Positions 8,195-16,279 of a DNA stretch of 64,000 bases are shown one piece after another. Source of the DNA: Cryobacterium algoricola (GTDB lineage Bacteria; Actinomycetota; Actinomycetes; Actinomycetales; Microbacteriaceae); the NCBI RefSeq assembly GCF_004402485.1, contig NZ_SOFG01000004.1, positions 1 through 64,000 of the forward strand. Direction: 5' to 3'. The number at the start of each line of letters is the position of its first letter. Position 1 is the stretch's first letter. Under the pieces are notes generated by a model that saw only the letters and a list, made by a program, of their open reading frames with translations, made no database searches and was not told the origin of the DNA. Both the position numbers and the translations under genes were made by a program.

Positions 8195-8563
8195 TCACGC
8201 CGAGGTTTGCCGGGCGGCAATGCTGGCGCGAACGGCCTCCATGTCCAGAGCCTGAACGCCGGCGATCACCTCGTCCAGGGATGAGGCGTTGAGCGCTCCG
8301 GGCTGGGAGAACACAAGGACCTTGTCCCGGAACGCCATCAGGGTGGGAATGGAGCGAATGCCGGCAGCAGCGGCCAGGCCCTGTTCTGCTTCAGTATCGA
8401 CCTTCCCGAAGACGATCTCGGGGTGCTTGTCCGAAGCTGCGGTAAAGGTCGGCGCGAACATGCGACACGGGCCGCACCAGCCGGCCCAGAAATCCACGAA
8501 CACGATGCTGTTGTCGGTGATGATCTCGTCGAAAGTCTTTTCGGTGATGTCAGTGGTAGCCAT
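8195..8563 (-). CDS. Thioredoxin
   Basis: 122 residues with the redox motif WCGPC (Cys30, Cys33) in VDFWAGWCGPCRM and the cis-proline region IRSIPTLMAF. It is a cytosolic disulfide and persulfide reductase. The ATG at 8563 is preferred over the upstream in-frame start because promoter elements overlap that upstream region. There is no ribosome site; a -10-like TATATT ends 8 bases before the ATG, so the message is probably leaderless. The CsoR/CstR-like operator fills the -10/-35 spacer, linking it to the SQR and DsrE genes. Confidence 0.9.
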   Translation of the reverse strand: MATTDITEKTFDEIITDNSIVFVDFWAGWCGPCRMFAPTFTAASDKHPEIVFGKVDTEAEQGLAAAAGIRSIPTLMAFRDKVLVFSQPGALNASSLDEVIAGVQALDMEAVRASIAARQTSA

Positions 8564-8571
8564 GCAACAAG

Positions 8572-8599
8572 AATATACCCCATAGGGTATTGCACTCAA
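8572..8599 (-). promoter_or_regulatory. Thioredoxin promoter with embedded CsoR/CstR-like operator
   Basis: On the minus strand TTGAGT (8594-8599) and TATATT (8572-8577) are separated by 16 bases. The perfect-armed palindrome ATACCCCATAGGGTAT (8575-8590) occupies the spacer and part of the -10, an ideal place for repression. Confidence 0.65.
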
Positions 8600-8688
8600 G
8601 GGAGTCAAGCGCTCCACGCGCGTGCCTCCGGAGGAGCCCGCCCTTGCAAAAAGATACCCCTCACAAGAATACCCAGTACCGAATAGAA

Positions 8689-8704
8689 ATACCCCATAGG
8701 GTAT
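8689..8704. promoter_or_regulatory. CsoR/CstR-like operator before the membrane protein/DsrE genes
   Basis: This 16-mer, ATACCCCATAGGGTAT, is identical to the one in the thioredoxin promoter and lies 49 bases before the ATG at 8753. Two further half-sites (ATACCCC at 8654, ATACCC at 8669) precede it. It probably controls the plus-strand pair. Confidence 0.65.
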
Positions 8705-8752
8705 TAGTGCAGTTCTCTCGGATCTCCCTTCCTACCTGTGATGAGGCCAGCT

Positions 8753-9340
8753 ATGCAGAACAGACGAACGGTCGGCGCAGACCCGAAGCGGGGGACAGCG
8801 AGACGGCTGGTCGATTCCGTCCTGATTGCGGGCGGGTCCCTCCGCCGCTGGCCGGCCCGTCGTCGACTGATCGTCGCCGCCGTCGCCGGGATGGTGCTGG
8901 TCGGACTGGCGCTCGCAGCGGGAACCGTGGCTTTCGTCGACGGGTCCCTGGTGTTCCCCGGTCCTTGGTGGGTGGATGCGGTCACGGTCCTGGGTGCCGG
9001 ACTGATCGGTCTGGTCGTGGCCAGCTACGTCGATGCGCCCATCGGTGCGGATGCCACCCTGTGCGACCTGCGCTGGCCGGCGCTCGGCCTGATCTCGCTT
9101 TATCTGTCGACCGATCTGCGCACCGCCGTGCCTTTGCTCGAGCCGGGCATTCGTCCTGTCGTCAGCGTCGCGGCGATCGCGTTGTTGGTCTGGGCTTTGC
9201 TGGCACGGCTGCACAGCGAACACAAGGCAACACGTAGCCAGCGCCGGTCAGGTGCGCCAGGCGACATCGACGGCACCGAAGATGGCGAAGTATGCACGAC
9301 ATGCCGCCCGTTGTTCCCGAGAGCCGGCGGCCGTCCGTGA
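8753..9340 (+). CDS. Unknown four-helix membrane protein with terminal CxxC
   Basis: 195 residues from the ATG at 8753, chosen because GAGG lies 6 bases upstream; GTG 8738 and ATG 8741 are alternatives. A basic N-terminus precedes hydrophobic segments LIVAAVAGMVLVGLALAAG, the VDAVTVLGAGLIGLVVASYV region, LRWPALGLISLYLST and VVSVAAIALLVWALLARL. The soluble tail ends with VCTTCRPLFPRAGGRP. I recognise no family. Its operator and the overlapping DsrE gene suggest a role in membrane sulfur or metal handling; the CxxC could be a redox or ligand site. Confidence 0.75.
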   Translation: MQNRRTVGADPKRGTARRLVDSVLIAGGSLRRWPARRRLIVAAVAGMVLVGLALAAGTVAFVDGSLVFPGPWWVDAVTVLGAGLIGLVVASYVDAPIGADATLCDLRWPALGLISLYLSTDLRTAVPLLEPGIRPVVSVAAIALLVWALLARLHSEHKATRSQRRSGAPGDIDGTEDGEVCTTCRPLFPRAGGRP

Positions 9341-9738
9341 CGGAGGCGGGGACAGCCGACGACATGGAGCCTAACGGTGGCGGCCACGGTCAAGCAGTGA
9401 CCAGTGCTGGGCTCGTCCTGCACGTCAGCGGCGCCGATGCGACCCTGATCCAGGGCGGCATCCGATCCGCGCTCAACGCCCGCGCCCAACTCCCGACGCT
9501 CGCGATCGAGATCGTGGTCCAGGGCCCGGTGGTGTTGTTTTTGCGCGCGGGATCGGTCCTGGAACCAGCCCTGACCGAGCTCGCTGCAACGCCCGTGCGG
9601 GTGCTGTCCTGCCAGAACAGCATGCGGTCTGTCGGGCTGGATGCTGCTGATCTGCTTCCGAGTGTGTCAGTCGTCCCTGCGGCTGTCGCTCATCTGACCG
9701 TTCGGCAGTTCAAGGGCTGGGCGTACATCCGCGTGTGA
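9292..9738 (+). CDS. DsrE/DsrF-family sulfur-relay-like protein
   Basis: 148 residues from the first ATG; ATG 9364 is an alternative that would remove the overlap with the previous gene. The fold-bearing part is SAGLVLHVSGADATLIQGGI to the C-terminal GWAYIRV, with conserved Cys107 in VRVLSCQNSMRSVGLDAADLLP. This is the pattern of DsrE-like proteins, where the Cys can carry persulfide. Its position with SQR, thioredoxin and shared operators fits persulfide trafficking. The last 72 bases overlap the convergent lgt gene. Confidence 0.8.
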   Translation: MHDMPPVVPESRRPSVTEAGTADDMEPNGGGHGQAVTSAGLVLHVSGADATLIQGGIRSALNARAQLPTLAIEIVVQGPVVLFLRAGSVLEPALTELAATPVRVLSCQNSMRSVGLDAADLLPSVSVVPAAVAHLTVRQFKGWAYIRV

Positions 9739-10632
9739 GCCGGACGAGGCATCCGTCGTGGGCAGGTCGTCGATCGCGGGCTCCTCCGGATTTCGATAGA
9801 TCGACAGTTCCGGTCCGGGGTGGCGTCGGGTCTGGACGATGATGAGGACGATCCCGGCGATGGCGGCGAGGAGCGCGATGTCCACGTTGATCTTGAGGCC
9901 GAAGAGGAAATACTCGGTCGGGTCCAGGCGGAGCGACTCGAGGAACGCCCGTCCGGCGCCGTACCAGAGCAGGTAGAAGCCGAGGGCCTTGCCCCAGCGG
10001 AGGGTGAACCGGCGTTCGAGCACGACGATGATCAGGACGACACCGATCGTGTTCCAGATCATCTCGTAGAGGAAGAGCGGCTGGAAGAGCGTCCCGGCCG
10101 GCAACCCGGCGGGGAAGGCGACGTTCGTCGATTCGATCTCGAGACCCCAGGGGAGGGTCGTCGGACCGCCGTAGAGCTCGTGGTTGAAGTAGTTGCCGAA
10201 GCGGCCGAACGCCTGCGCCAGGAGCAGACCGGGAGCGAGGGCATCGGCGAAGGAGAAGAACCGGATGCCGGCCCGGCGGCAGCCGATGTAGGCCCCGATG
10301 CTGCCGAACAGTATCGAGCCGAAGATCGCGAGTCCGCCCTCCCAGACGAACAACACCTTCCACAGGTCCGCACCGGGGAAGAAGTAGTCGGTCGGATGCG
10401 TGACGACGTGGTAAAGGCGGCCGCCGACGATTCCGATCGGGACCGTCCACATGGCGATGTCCATCACCATGCCCGGCTTGCCGCCGCGAGTGGTCAACCG
10501 CGCCGAGGATAGCCAGACGGCGATGACGATTCCGGTCAGGATGCACAGCGCATAGAAGTGAACTCGCAGGGGCCCCAGATCGAAATAGCTGATGGATGGG
10601 CTCGGAATGCTGGTGTGAACCACCGCGTTCAC
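9667..10632 (-). CDS. lgt: Prolipoprotein diacylglyceryl transferase
   Basis: 321 residues, start GTG. It transfers the diacylglyceryl group of phosphatidylglycerol to the lipobox Cys of prolipoproteins at the membrane. Seven hydrophobic segments are visible. Family hallmarks include IVGGRLYHVVTH, the Lgt signature region FGRFGNYFNHELYGGPTTLPWGLEI and WYGAGRAFLESLRLDP. The hydrophilic tail (about 270-321) is longer than usual. It sits alone in a stress-type cluster and not beside trp genes, so it may be an accessory second copy; only the genome can tell. Its 3' end overlaps the DsrE gene. Confidence 0.92.
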   Translation of the reverse strand: MNAVVHTSIPSPSISYFDLGPLRVHFYALCILTGIVIAVWLSSARLTTRGGKPGMVMDIAMWTVPIGIVGGRLYHVVTHPTDYFFPGADLWKVLFVWEGGLAIFGSILFGSIGAYIGCRRAGIRFFSFADALAPGLLLAQAFGRFGNYFNHELYGGPTTLPWGLEIESTNVAFPAGLPAGTLFQPLFLYEMIWNTIGVVLIIVVLERRFTLRWGKALGFYLLWYGAGRAFLESLRLDPTEYFLFGLKINVDIALLAAIAGIVLIIVQTRRHPGPELSIYRNPEEPAIDDLPTTDASSGSHADVRPALELPNGQMSDSRRDD

Positions 10633-10784
10633 CTTTCGATCGTGCGCATGTGCGCAGCGGGCAGACGTGGGTCTCCCAGAGGTCCCGGAGAAGTCCGATG
10701 TCTCGAACCGCCAAAAGCTTATGCTGGCCCGCTTGAATCACCGCACCAGCGCAGCACTCGAGAGCGGATGCTGGGAGGGTTCTC

Positions 10785-12104
10785 ATGAAGTTGCGACCGC
10801 TGGACGGCCGGCGCACCCAGCGGAGCAATCTCGAACGCTACGATCGAAATGTGAGACCCGTGTCGAATTCGGTTACTCCGTCGTGGGTCGCCCGAATCGT
10901 CGTGGTCATGGCGCTCGTCGGCATCGGGGCAGGAATCGGCGGGCTCGCGGTGAGCGTGCTCCTTCGAACGATCCAGCACCTCGCCTACGGCTATTCGGAA
11001 GGCACCTACCTCGACGGCCTGGCGCACTCGTCGCCGCAAACGCGGGTGATCGCCTTATGCGCTGCGGGCGTGATCGGTGCAGTGGGCTGGTGGGCGCTCC
11101 GCCGATGGGGGAGACCCATCGTCGCGGTGGATCGAAGCGTTGCCGGGGAGCGGATGCCCGTGCTCGCGACCCTGGTGAACTCGGGCTTGCAGATCGTGAT
11201 CGTCGGTCTCGGCGCATCCATCGGCCGCGAAATGGCCCCTCGCGAGCTGGGCGCACTGTGTGCGGGTTGGCTCAGTGAGAAAGCAGGCGTCAATGCCCGC
11301 GAACGTCGTGTCCTCGTCGCATGCGGCGCAGGCGCAGGACTCGCTGCCGTCTACAACGTCCCGCTCGGGGGCGCGCTCTTCACCGTCGAGATCCTGCTCG
11401 CCGAGGTCAGTCTGGCCACCGTGCTCCCGGCCCTGGCCACGTCCGCGATCGCGACACTGGTTGCGCAAATCGTCGTACCCACGACCCCGCTGTACTCCGT
11501 GCCGCAGTTCACTCAGACCCCATCGCTCATAGTCTGGTCCCTTGTTGCCGGACCAGTAATCGGATTTGCCGCAGCCGGCTTCGTGCGCCTGGCCGACACG
11601 GCCGAGAAACGGCGGCCACAGGGCTGGCGCATCCTCGTCGTGATGCCGCTCGCCTTCACCGCCATCGGACTGCTCGCACTGCTGTTCCCGGAAATCCTCG
11701 GCAATGGACGCTCCCTCGGCCAGACCGCGTTCAACGCGATGCTGCCGATCGGACTCGTGGCGGTGCTCCTCGTAGCCAAGGTGGCGGCCACGATCGGTAC
11801 GATCGGCAGCGGTGCTGCCGGAGGTACTCTGACTCCCTCGCTCGCGATTGGGGCCGCGTTCGGCGTCGTTACGGGCGGACTCTGGGACCTGCTCTGGCCC
11901 GGTACACCGGTCGCGGCCTTTGCTCTGGTCGGCGCGGCGGCATTCCTCGGCGCTTCCATGCGCGCGCCCCTGACCGCACTGGTCCTGGTACTCGAATTCA
12001 CCGGGCAGGGACCGGCGATCCTGATCCCGATGACGCTTGCTGTTGCGGGTGCTGTTGTCGCGGAATACCTTCTCGGGCGACGACGGTTCCTCGGGATCGA
12101 CTAA
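10785..12104 (+). CDS. ClC-family chloride channel/transporter, divergent
   Basis: 439 residues with a GGGAGGG site six bases before the ATG. About ten to twelve membrane helices. ClC landmarks are altered: GLGASIGREMAPRE corresponds to the GREGP helix start and keeps the gating-type Glu; GSGAAGGTLTPSLAIGA corresponds to the GxFxP region with Leu for Phe; the first GSGIP filter motif is not recognisable. C-terminal AAFLGASMRAPLTALVLVLEFT is typical of the family. There are no CBS domains. It probably moves Cl- or a related anion, possibly H+-coupled; selectivity is uncertain. Confidence 0.85.
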   Translation: MKLRPLDGRRTQRSNLERYDRNVRPVSNSVTPSWVARIVVVMALVGIGAGIGGLAVSVLLRTIQHLAYGYSEGTYLDGLAHSSPQTRVIALCAAGVIGAVGWWALRRWGRPIVAVDRSVAGERMPVLATLVNSGLQIVIVGLGASIGREMAPRELGALCAGWLSEKAGVNARERRVLVACGAGAGLAAVYNVPLGGALFTVEILLAEVSLATVLPALATSAIATLVAQIVVPTTPLYSVPQFTQTPSLIVWSLVAGPVIGFAAAGFVRLADTAEKRRPQGWRILVVMPLAFTAIGLLALLFPEILGNGRSLGQTAFNAMLPIGLVAVLLVAKVAATIGTIGSGAAGGTLTPSLAIGAAFGVVTGGLWDLLWPGTPVAAFALVGAAAFLGASMRAPLTALVLVLEFTGQGPAILIPMTLAVAGAVVAEYLLGRRRFLGID

Positions 12105-12264
12105 ACATTTTGCGGCTCAGACGAGGTGTGAGACGCCCGTGTATGTCGCGTGGGTAGCGAGCCCGTCTGGGAAGAAACCCCCTCACACACCCAAGGCGCT
12201 CACGACGGATTAGACCGCCGCGATCCCAATCGCGGCCCGCGAATGGTGCCCGGGGGAGGGCGCG

Positions 12265-12582
12265 ATGGGGCCACGATCCGGCGGGCAGGTGCGGGACATT
12301 ATCGAGGTAGTGCTCGGCACCGCAACACGCATCGCGGAACGCTCACCGGTCCCCATCGCGGCCGGCCCGATGCGTTCCACGCGCCGCCGGATATCAGACC
12401 CGAGCACGGGGCACACCCGCATCGCTTTGGGTAGGTGACGCCGAAAGTTCGGTGTGTACGTCGTGATTCTGCTGGTCGCTCTCGGTATTGCCTCGGCCGG
12501 CCGGACAACTGCGGGGACTCTGTGGTCGCGGCGCATGGCTGGCATCTCGGTTCTTCCCATTGCCATCCACGCTTCGACCTGA
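12265..12582 (+). pseudogene. Possible decayed gene with one in-frame stop
   Basis: Between the ClC gene and the next lipoprotein lie 487 bases without an intact gene. One frame reads MGPRSGGQVRDIIEVVLGTA to IALGR, meets TGA at 12436, and continues in the same frame with RRKFGVYVVILLVALGIASA and a protein-like end (MAGISVLPIAIHAST) before TGA at 12580. The two halves may be one small membrane protein interrupted by a stop, or chance. No family is recognised. Confidence 0.3.
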
Positions 12583-12591
12583 CGCAGCTGC

Positions 12592-13188
12592 CTACGGGTG
12601 TGCGAAGGGCTCGATCGATACCCCCGGCGCTGGAGCCCGGAACCCGGGGGTGTCGCAGGACACCTCCACGAGGTAGATCCAGTTGTCGCCGTCGAACCCA
12701 CCCGTCACTCGCAGCTGGTCGCTGTCAACCAGACCAGCGAGCTGGGCCCCATAGGCGAACGAGTCGTGATCCGGGTCGAAGCTGGTGGCGGGGAAGGTCG
12801 ACGTCCAGACCCGCGCATAGCGTTCAGCGGTAGTCCACGGGTCCTCGTCCCTGTCGAACCAGGAGTTCTTTGCGGAAAAGGCGACTTCGTAGCCGTCTGA
12901 CCTTTTCTCCCAGTGCGGGGTACCACTCAAGTCCTCGGACTCGGTCCAGCAGGCGGACTCCGGTGGCGCGGCGCGCTGCACGTCCCACGTTCCTTCGAAC
13001 GCAGCGAAGGTGGGCTGGACGGAGCCCGAGATCGTGTCGCTGATGCTCGACCACGCGGTGAGCGTTCCGCCGGACGCAGCGGCCGCTGACGCATGGGCAT
13101 CGGTGGACTGGGAAGCGCAGCCGGTAACGCCCGATAAGAAAAGCGAGATCGTTGAGAGAGCGAATGCGGTGCTTTGGATGCGAGCCAT
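12592..13188 (-). CDS. Hypothetical lipoprotein
   Basis: 198 residues. The N-terminus MARIQSTAFALSTISLFLSG ends in lipobox SGVTGC, so Lgt should modify the Cys. The mature part is acidic and Trp/Ser-rich (GTWDVQRAAPPESACWTESEDL, NSWFDRDEDPWTTAERYARV, DNWIYLVEVSCD). No domain is recognised. It resembles small surface lipoproteins of actinobacteria with two conserved Cys that could pair. Confidence 0.8.
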   Translation of the reverse strand: MARIQSTAFALSTISLFLSGVTGCASQSTDAHASAAAASGGTLTAWSSISDTISGSVQPTFAAFEGTWDVQRAAPPESACWTESEDLSGTPHWEKRSDGYEVAFSAKNSWFDRDEDPWTTAERYARVWTSTFPATSFDPDHDSFAYGAQLAGLVDSDQLRVTGGFDGDNWIYLVEVSCDTPGFRAPAPGVSIEPFAHP

Positions 13189-13341
13189 GGCTTCACCTTA
13201 AGACCAGCATTACTGCGGGCGAGTCGGGTGCGGGTATCGCGGACCAGAAGAGCGGCAGGTGGACCTGCGCCGGTTGCGCCGTCAAAGTCGATGCGCGGGT
13301 CGTCTCTACCTCGTCCGACACGCGGGCGGACGAGTTGCGGC

Positions 13342-14115
13342 TCAGCGGTCGGCGACGAGGAGGTTGAGCCGTTCGCCGTCGTGCAGGACGGCTTGTTGGG
13401 GTTCGGGCAGCCGAACCGTGTTGAGGTAGCCGATGTCGTCGACCGTGATGCCCAACCGGGCGGCGACTTCCTCGATGAGATCGCCCGGAGCGACGACGTA
13501 GGCAACGGATGCACCGTCGCGCGTCTCGACGATGCCGCGAGCACCGCCGGTTTCGCCGGAATCGGTGGCGCGGAGGTTAGGACGGAGCGGCGCGAACGTC
13601 CACTCGATGTCGGCACTGGCAACGATGGTGGCCAGGCAATCCCCATCGACGGCCAAGCCGTACGGTGTCGTGAGAATGACCTGATCAATGGCGGTGGGGT
13701 CGCCCCCGACGAAGCGCAGCTCTTGCCCATCCTGGGCGCTGGTGCCGGCCCCGGCGGGGCCGAAGTTCATGCGCGGGCCGCTGTCAAAGCAGGTCTGCCC
13801 GGCCGGGACCGGCTGAACCGCCGCCATCGCCTCCACCTGGGTCTGCCTGGGCAGAACCAGATCGTGTAGTGACAGCGTGAGGAGCTGACCGTCGGAGTCG
13901 AAGCGCACCGTGCCCGTCACGCCGTCGTCGGAGGTGAACGTTCCGCTGCCGATGGTGCCGATCGGTGCCGTGGGTGTCGAACGGTCCGTTGCGGTGTCAA
14001 CGTGCGACGAATCCGGCGTCGGAGCGGGAGGCCCGGCGCCGTCGACCCCTGCCGTGCAGCCGGCCAGGAGCACCAGCACCCCCGCCGCGCCGCACACCGT
14101 TGCGATTCTGCCCAT
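13342..14115 (-). CDS. Lipoprotein with C-terminal LysM-like domain
   Basis: 257 residues; MGRIATVCGAAGVLVLLAGC is a lipoprotein signal with lipobox LLAGC. A Pro/Thr linker follows, then a region with DGVTGTVRFDSDG and GLAVDGDCLATIVASADIEW, of unknown fold. The C-terminus (YVVAPGDLIEEVAARLGITVDDIGYLNTVR...GERLNLLV) matches the LysM pattern, so the protein may bind peptidoglycan from the outer membrane-leaflet side. It is on the same strand as the other lipoprotein gene, 153 bases upstream of it. Confidence 0.8.
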   Translation of the reverse strand: MGRIATVCGAAGVLVLLAGCTAGVDGAGPPAPTPDSSHVDTATDRSTPTAPIGTIGSGTFTSDDGVTGTVRFDSDGQLLTLSLHDLVLPRQTQVEAMAAVQPVPAGQTCFDSGPRMNFGPAGAGTSAQDGQELRFVGGDPTAIDQVILTTPYGLAVDGDCLATIVASADIEWTFAPLRPNLRATDSGETGGARGIVETRDGASVAYVVAPGDLIEEVAARLGITVDDIGYLNTVRLPEPQQAVLHDGERLNLLVADR

Positions 14116-14330
14116 AGCGCACCCCCTGTGAGGGATCTTAGCGGCGACGCGCCGCGGCCACCCCGTCTATTTCCCCGACCGGAAGGCGGTTCGGTGAGGT
14201 GAGGGTGACGTTCAGCACGCAGGGCCGGTTCCCGGACGCACATCCGGCGCCCATCCGCTGGAGTTCCGAAGTCACGGGGAACCCTCTGCGGGACGCGTCC
14301 AGGGTGATGGAGGGTTGGTAGCGTGGCCGG

Positions 14331-14738
14331 ATGGCTACTCAAACGCTCATTGTCGCTGCGGTCTGCTTTCGCGACGACGCCGACAGGATACTCACCGTCC
14401 GAAAGCGCGGCACCAGCTATTTCATGCTGCCGGGCGGCAAATCCGAGCCCGGGGAAGGTCCTGAAGCAGCCGCTCTCCGAGAAGTCCATGAAGAGCTGGG
14501 CGTGACGGTCAAGTCGGAAGACCTTGCCCTGCTGGGTAGCTGGACGGGAACCGCCGCAAACGAGCTGGACACACTCGTCGACGCGACCGTCTATCTCAGC
14601 ACTGTTGTCATCGCGCCGGTAGCGTCAGCGGAAATTGTGGAACTGCGATGGGCAGATCCCACCGTCACGTCCGAACCGGAGTTTCCACTTGCGCCGTTGC
14701 TGATTGACTTCGTGTTTCCCGCTCTGGCCGCCGCCTAG
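14331..14738 (+). CDS. Nudix hydrolase
   Basis: 135 residues. The Nudix box G-x5-E-x7-REVHEELG is present at about 36-58 (GGKSEPGE...ALREVHEELGV), placing metal-binding Glu residues correctly. LIVAAVCFRDDADRILTVRK is the usual first strand and WADP...PLAPLL the C-terminal strand. It hydrolyses a nucleoside diphosphate linked to another moiety; the substrate is not predictable. It stands alone between oppositely oriented lipoprotein genes and a small membrane operon. Confidence 0.88.
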   Translation: MATQTLIVAAVCFRDDADRILTVRKRGTSYFMLPGGKSEPGEGPEAAALREVHEELGVTVKSEDLALLGSWTGTAANELDTLVDATVYLSTVVIAPVASAEIVELRWADPTVTSEPEFPLAPLLIDFVFPALAAA

Positions 14739-14842
14739 TGCAGGCTGTTTGCAACGGCTCCCGGCGCGCCTGAGCCGCCCTGGTCACTGCATGGAACCAA
14801 CACACTAGAGTCCGGATCGAAACCCTGGGAGGAGTCCAACCA

Positions 14843-14950
14843 ATGCACGCATGGGTCATCGCACTCACGCTACTCACGCCGGGCACGCCGGGGACCACCA
14901 TGAACCTCTCGGCGTCAGTTCGAGCTTCGACACCTGACAGCGCACACTAA
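14843..14950 (+). CDS. 35-residue upstream ORF coupled to a membrane protein gene
   Basis: A strong GGGAGGAG site precedes the ATG. The product is short: MHAWVIALTLLTPGTPGTTM followed by a Ser/Ala tail. Its TAA overlaps the ATG of the next gene (TAATG), so translation is coupled. It may be a small membrane peptide or a leader peptide that controls the downstream gene. Confidence 0.5.
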   Translation: MHAWVIALTLLTPGTPGTTMNLSASVRASTPDSAH

Positions 14951-15444
14951 TGGACTCAAAGGTGGGCGCTCGCTCGCGACTCAATGTCGTCGCCGGAATC
15001 CTCGTTGGTGTCGCGTTCGTATCTTCCTATTTCGCGTGCTGGTTATTGCTTTCGCCTGTTTCGCGGGCAGCGAAGTGCTGGGTACAGCTCGAGGATGCTC
15101 CGACTTCAGTGTTCGTCGCTGTCGTGCTGGGGATTGGGGGATGCCTGCTCTGGATTGCTGCCAGGATCGTCGCTCGTGGCCAGGCCGCTGCTCATGGAAT
15201 ATCGATCGCCACCTACTTCACCGTGCCGGCACTCGTGGTCTGTCTGCTGCCATTCGTGGTCGTGGGCGCGTATCCGCCTAGTGAGGCCGGTCTTGAAAGC
15301 GATTGTGTCAGGGGTCAACCGTCTGGAATCATCATTTCCTCTGCTGCCTTGCTGCCTCTAATTACCATTTTGATCGTCGCTATCGTGTTCCGCCCACCCA
15401 CAAAACCGACGTCGCGTGTTGATGCGGACCCACGACAGAACTAA
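14950..15444 (+). CDS. Hypothetical four-helix membrane protein
   Basis: 164 residues. Hydrophobic segments: LNVVAGILVGVAFVSSYFAC, VFVAVVLGIGGCLLWIAARI, YFTVPALVVCLLPFVVVGAY and GIIISSAALLPLITILIVAI. No family is recognised. The lower GC of this gene compared with its neighbours suggests recent acquisition or relaxed selection. It follows the 35-residue ORF with overlapping stop and start. Confidence 0.7.
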   Translation: MDSKVGARSRLNVVAGILVGVAFVSSYFACWLLLSPVSRAAKCWVQLEDAPTSVFVAVVLGIGGCLLWIAARIVARGQAAAHGISIATYFTVPALVVCLLPFVVVGAYPPSEAGLESDCVRGQPSGIIISSAALLPLITILIVAIVFRPPTKPTSRVDADPRQN

Positions 15445-15504
15445 TAAATCCGACCCAGGCCGGAGGCATGCGTCTCCGATGCCGCATCAAACGCGGACCG
15501 ATGG

Positions 15505-16056
15505 TCACGCGTCAGGCAGAAGGGTGCCTGCCGGGACTCTCACGGATTCCTCGCCGCCGACTAGCTTCTTCTTCATCCTGAAATTGGTCAGCTGTACGCC
15601 GGCCGTCAGCGGATGTTGTTCAGCCACGACGGTGAATCCGGAGCGCTCAAAGAAGGGGCGGGCTGTGATGCTGACATTGGCGGTCAGCTCCCTCAGCTGC
15701 TCCCGGCGCGCGCGGGCTTCCACATGGCCGATCAGTTGACGTGCCACGCCGCGTCGTAGGTAGCGAGGGGCGACGAACATCATGTCGATATGACCCTCAG
15801 AGTCCACGTCGGAGAAACCCGCCGGCACACCATCTACGGTTGCCACGTAACTGTTCCGTGCCTGCATCGCCGTATGCCAAGCGGACAGCTCGCGTGATTC
15901 TGGCCGAGCCCACGCCTGAATCTGCTCCGGCGAGTAGTCGGCTGCGGCGGTTTCGGCCACTGCGGCAAGAAAGATCGCCAACGTGTCCGCGGCATCTCCG
16001 TGACCATAGGGCCGAATGACAACGACCGACCCATCGACACTCGTGTTCAACTCCAC
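15505..16056 (-). CDS. GNAT-family N-acetyltransferase
   Basis: 183 residues. The acetyl-CoA site is visible in HIDMMFVAPRYLRRGVARQLIGH (the R/Q-x-x-G-x-G/A loop as RRGVAR), followed by the C-terminal strand FFERSGFTVVAEQHP. It acetylates an unknown amine substrate. It is monocistronic by orientation. Confidence 0.85.
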   Translation of the reverse strand: MELNTSVDGSVVVIRPYGHGDAADTLAIFLAAVAETAAADYSPEQIQAWARPESRELSAWHTAMQARNSYVATVDGVPAGFSDVDSEGHIDMMFVAPRYLRRGVARQLIGHVEARARREQLRELTANVSITARPFFERSGFTVVAEQHPLTAGVQLTNFRMKKKLVGGEESVRVPAGTLLPDA

Positions 16057-16279
16057 AGAATCAGCATCCCACGGCGACGTTCACAACCGTGCAGAACTCA
16101 CGGTGTCCGATCGTCGAACGCCCACCGGTTTATGGCCTGGCTGGCTGGCCGGGGTCCGTTGGATGTGACGACTGCATTGGCGGCCTGGTAGCGGCTTGTT
16201 CGCAGCGCTGAGTGCCACGCAGGTGCACGTTGGCCGATCGCACCTGGACGACGGAATGCTCTCGAACTAGATTTGACGG

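Noticed and set aside
14138-14254. Possible 38-residue minus-strand ORF (MGAGCASGNRPCVLNVTLTS...)
   Set aside because: Protein-like end, but open upstream through the Nudix start and no ribosome site or family; may be a gene scar at most.
16057-16279. Possible coding remnant (FMAWLAGRGPLDVTTALAAW)
   Set aside because: Too short, no start signal, no recognisable family.
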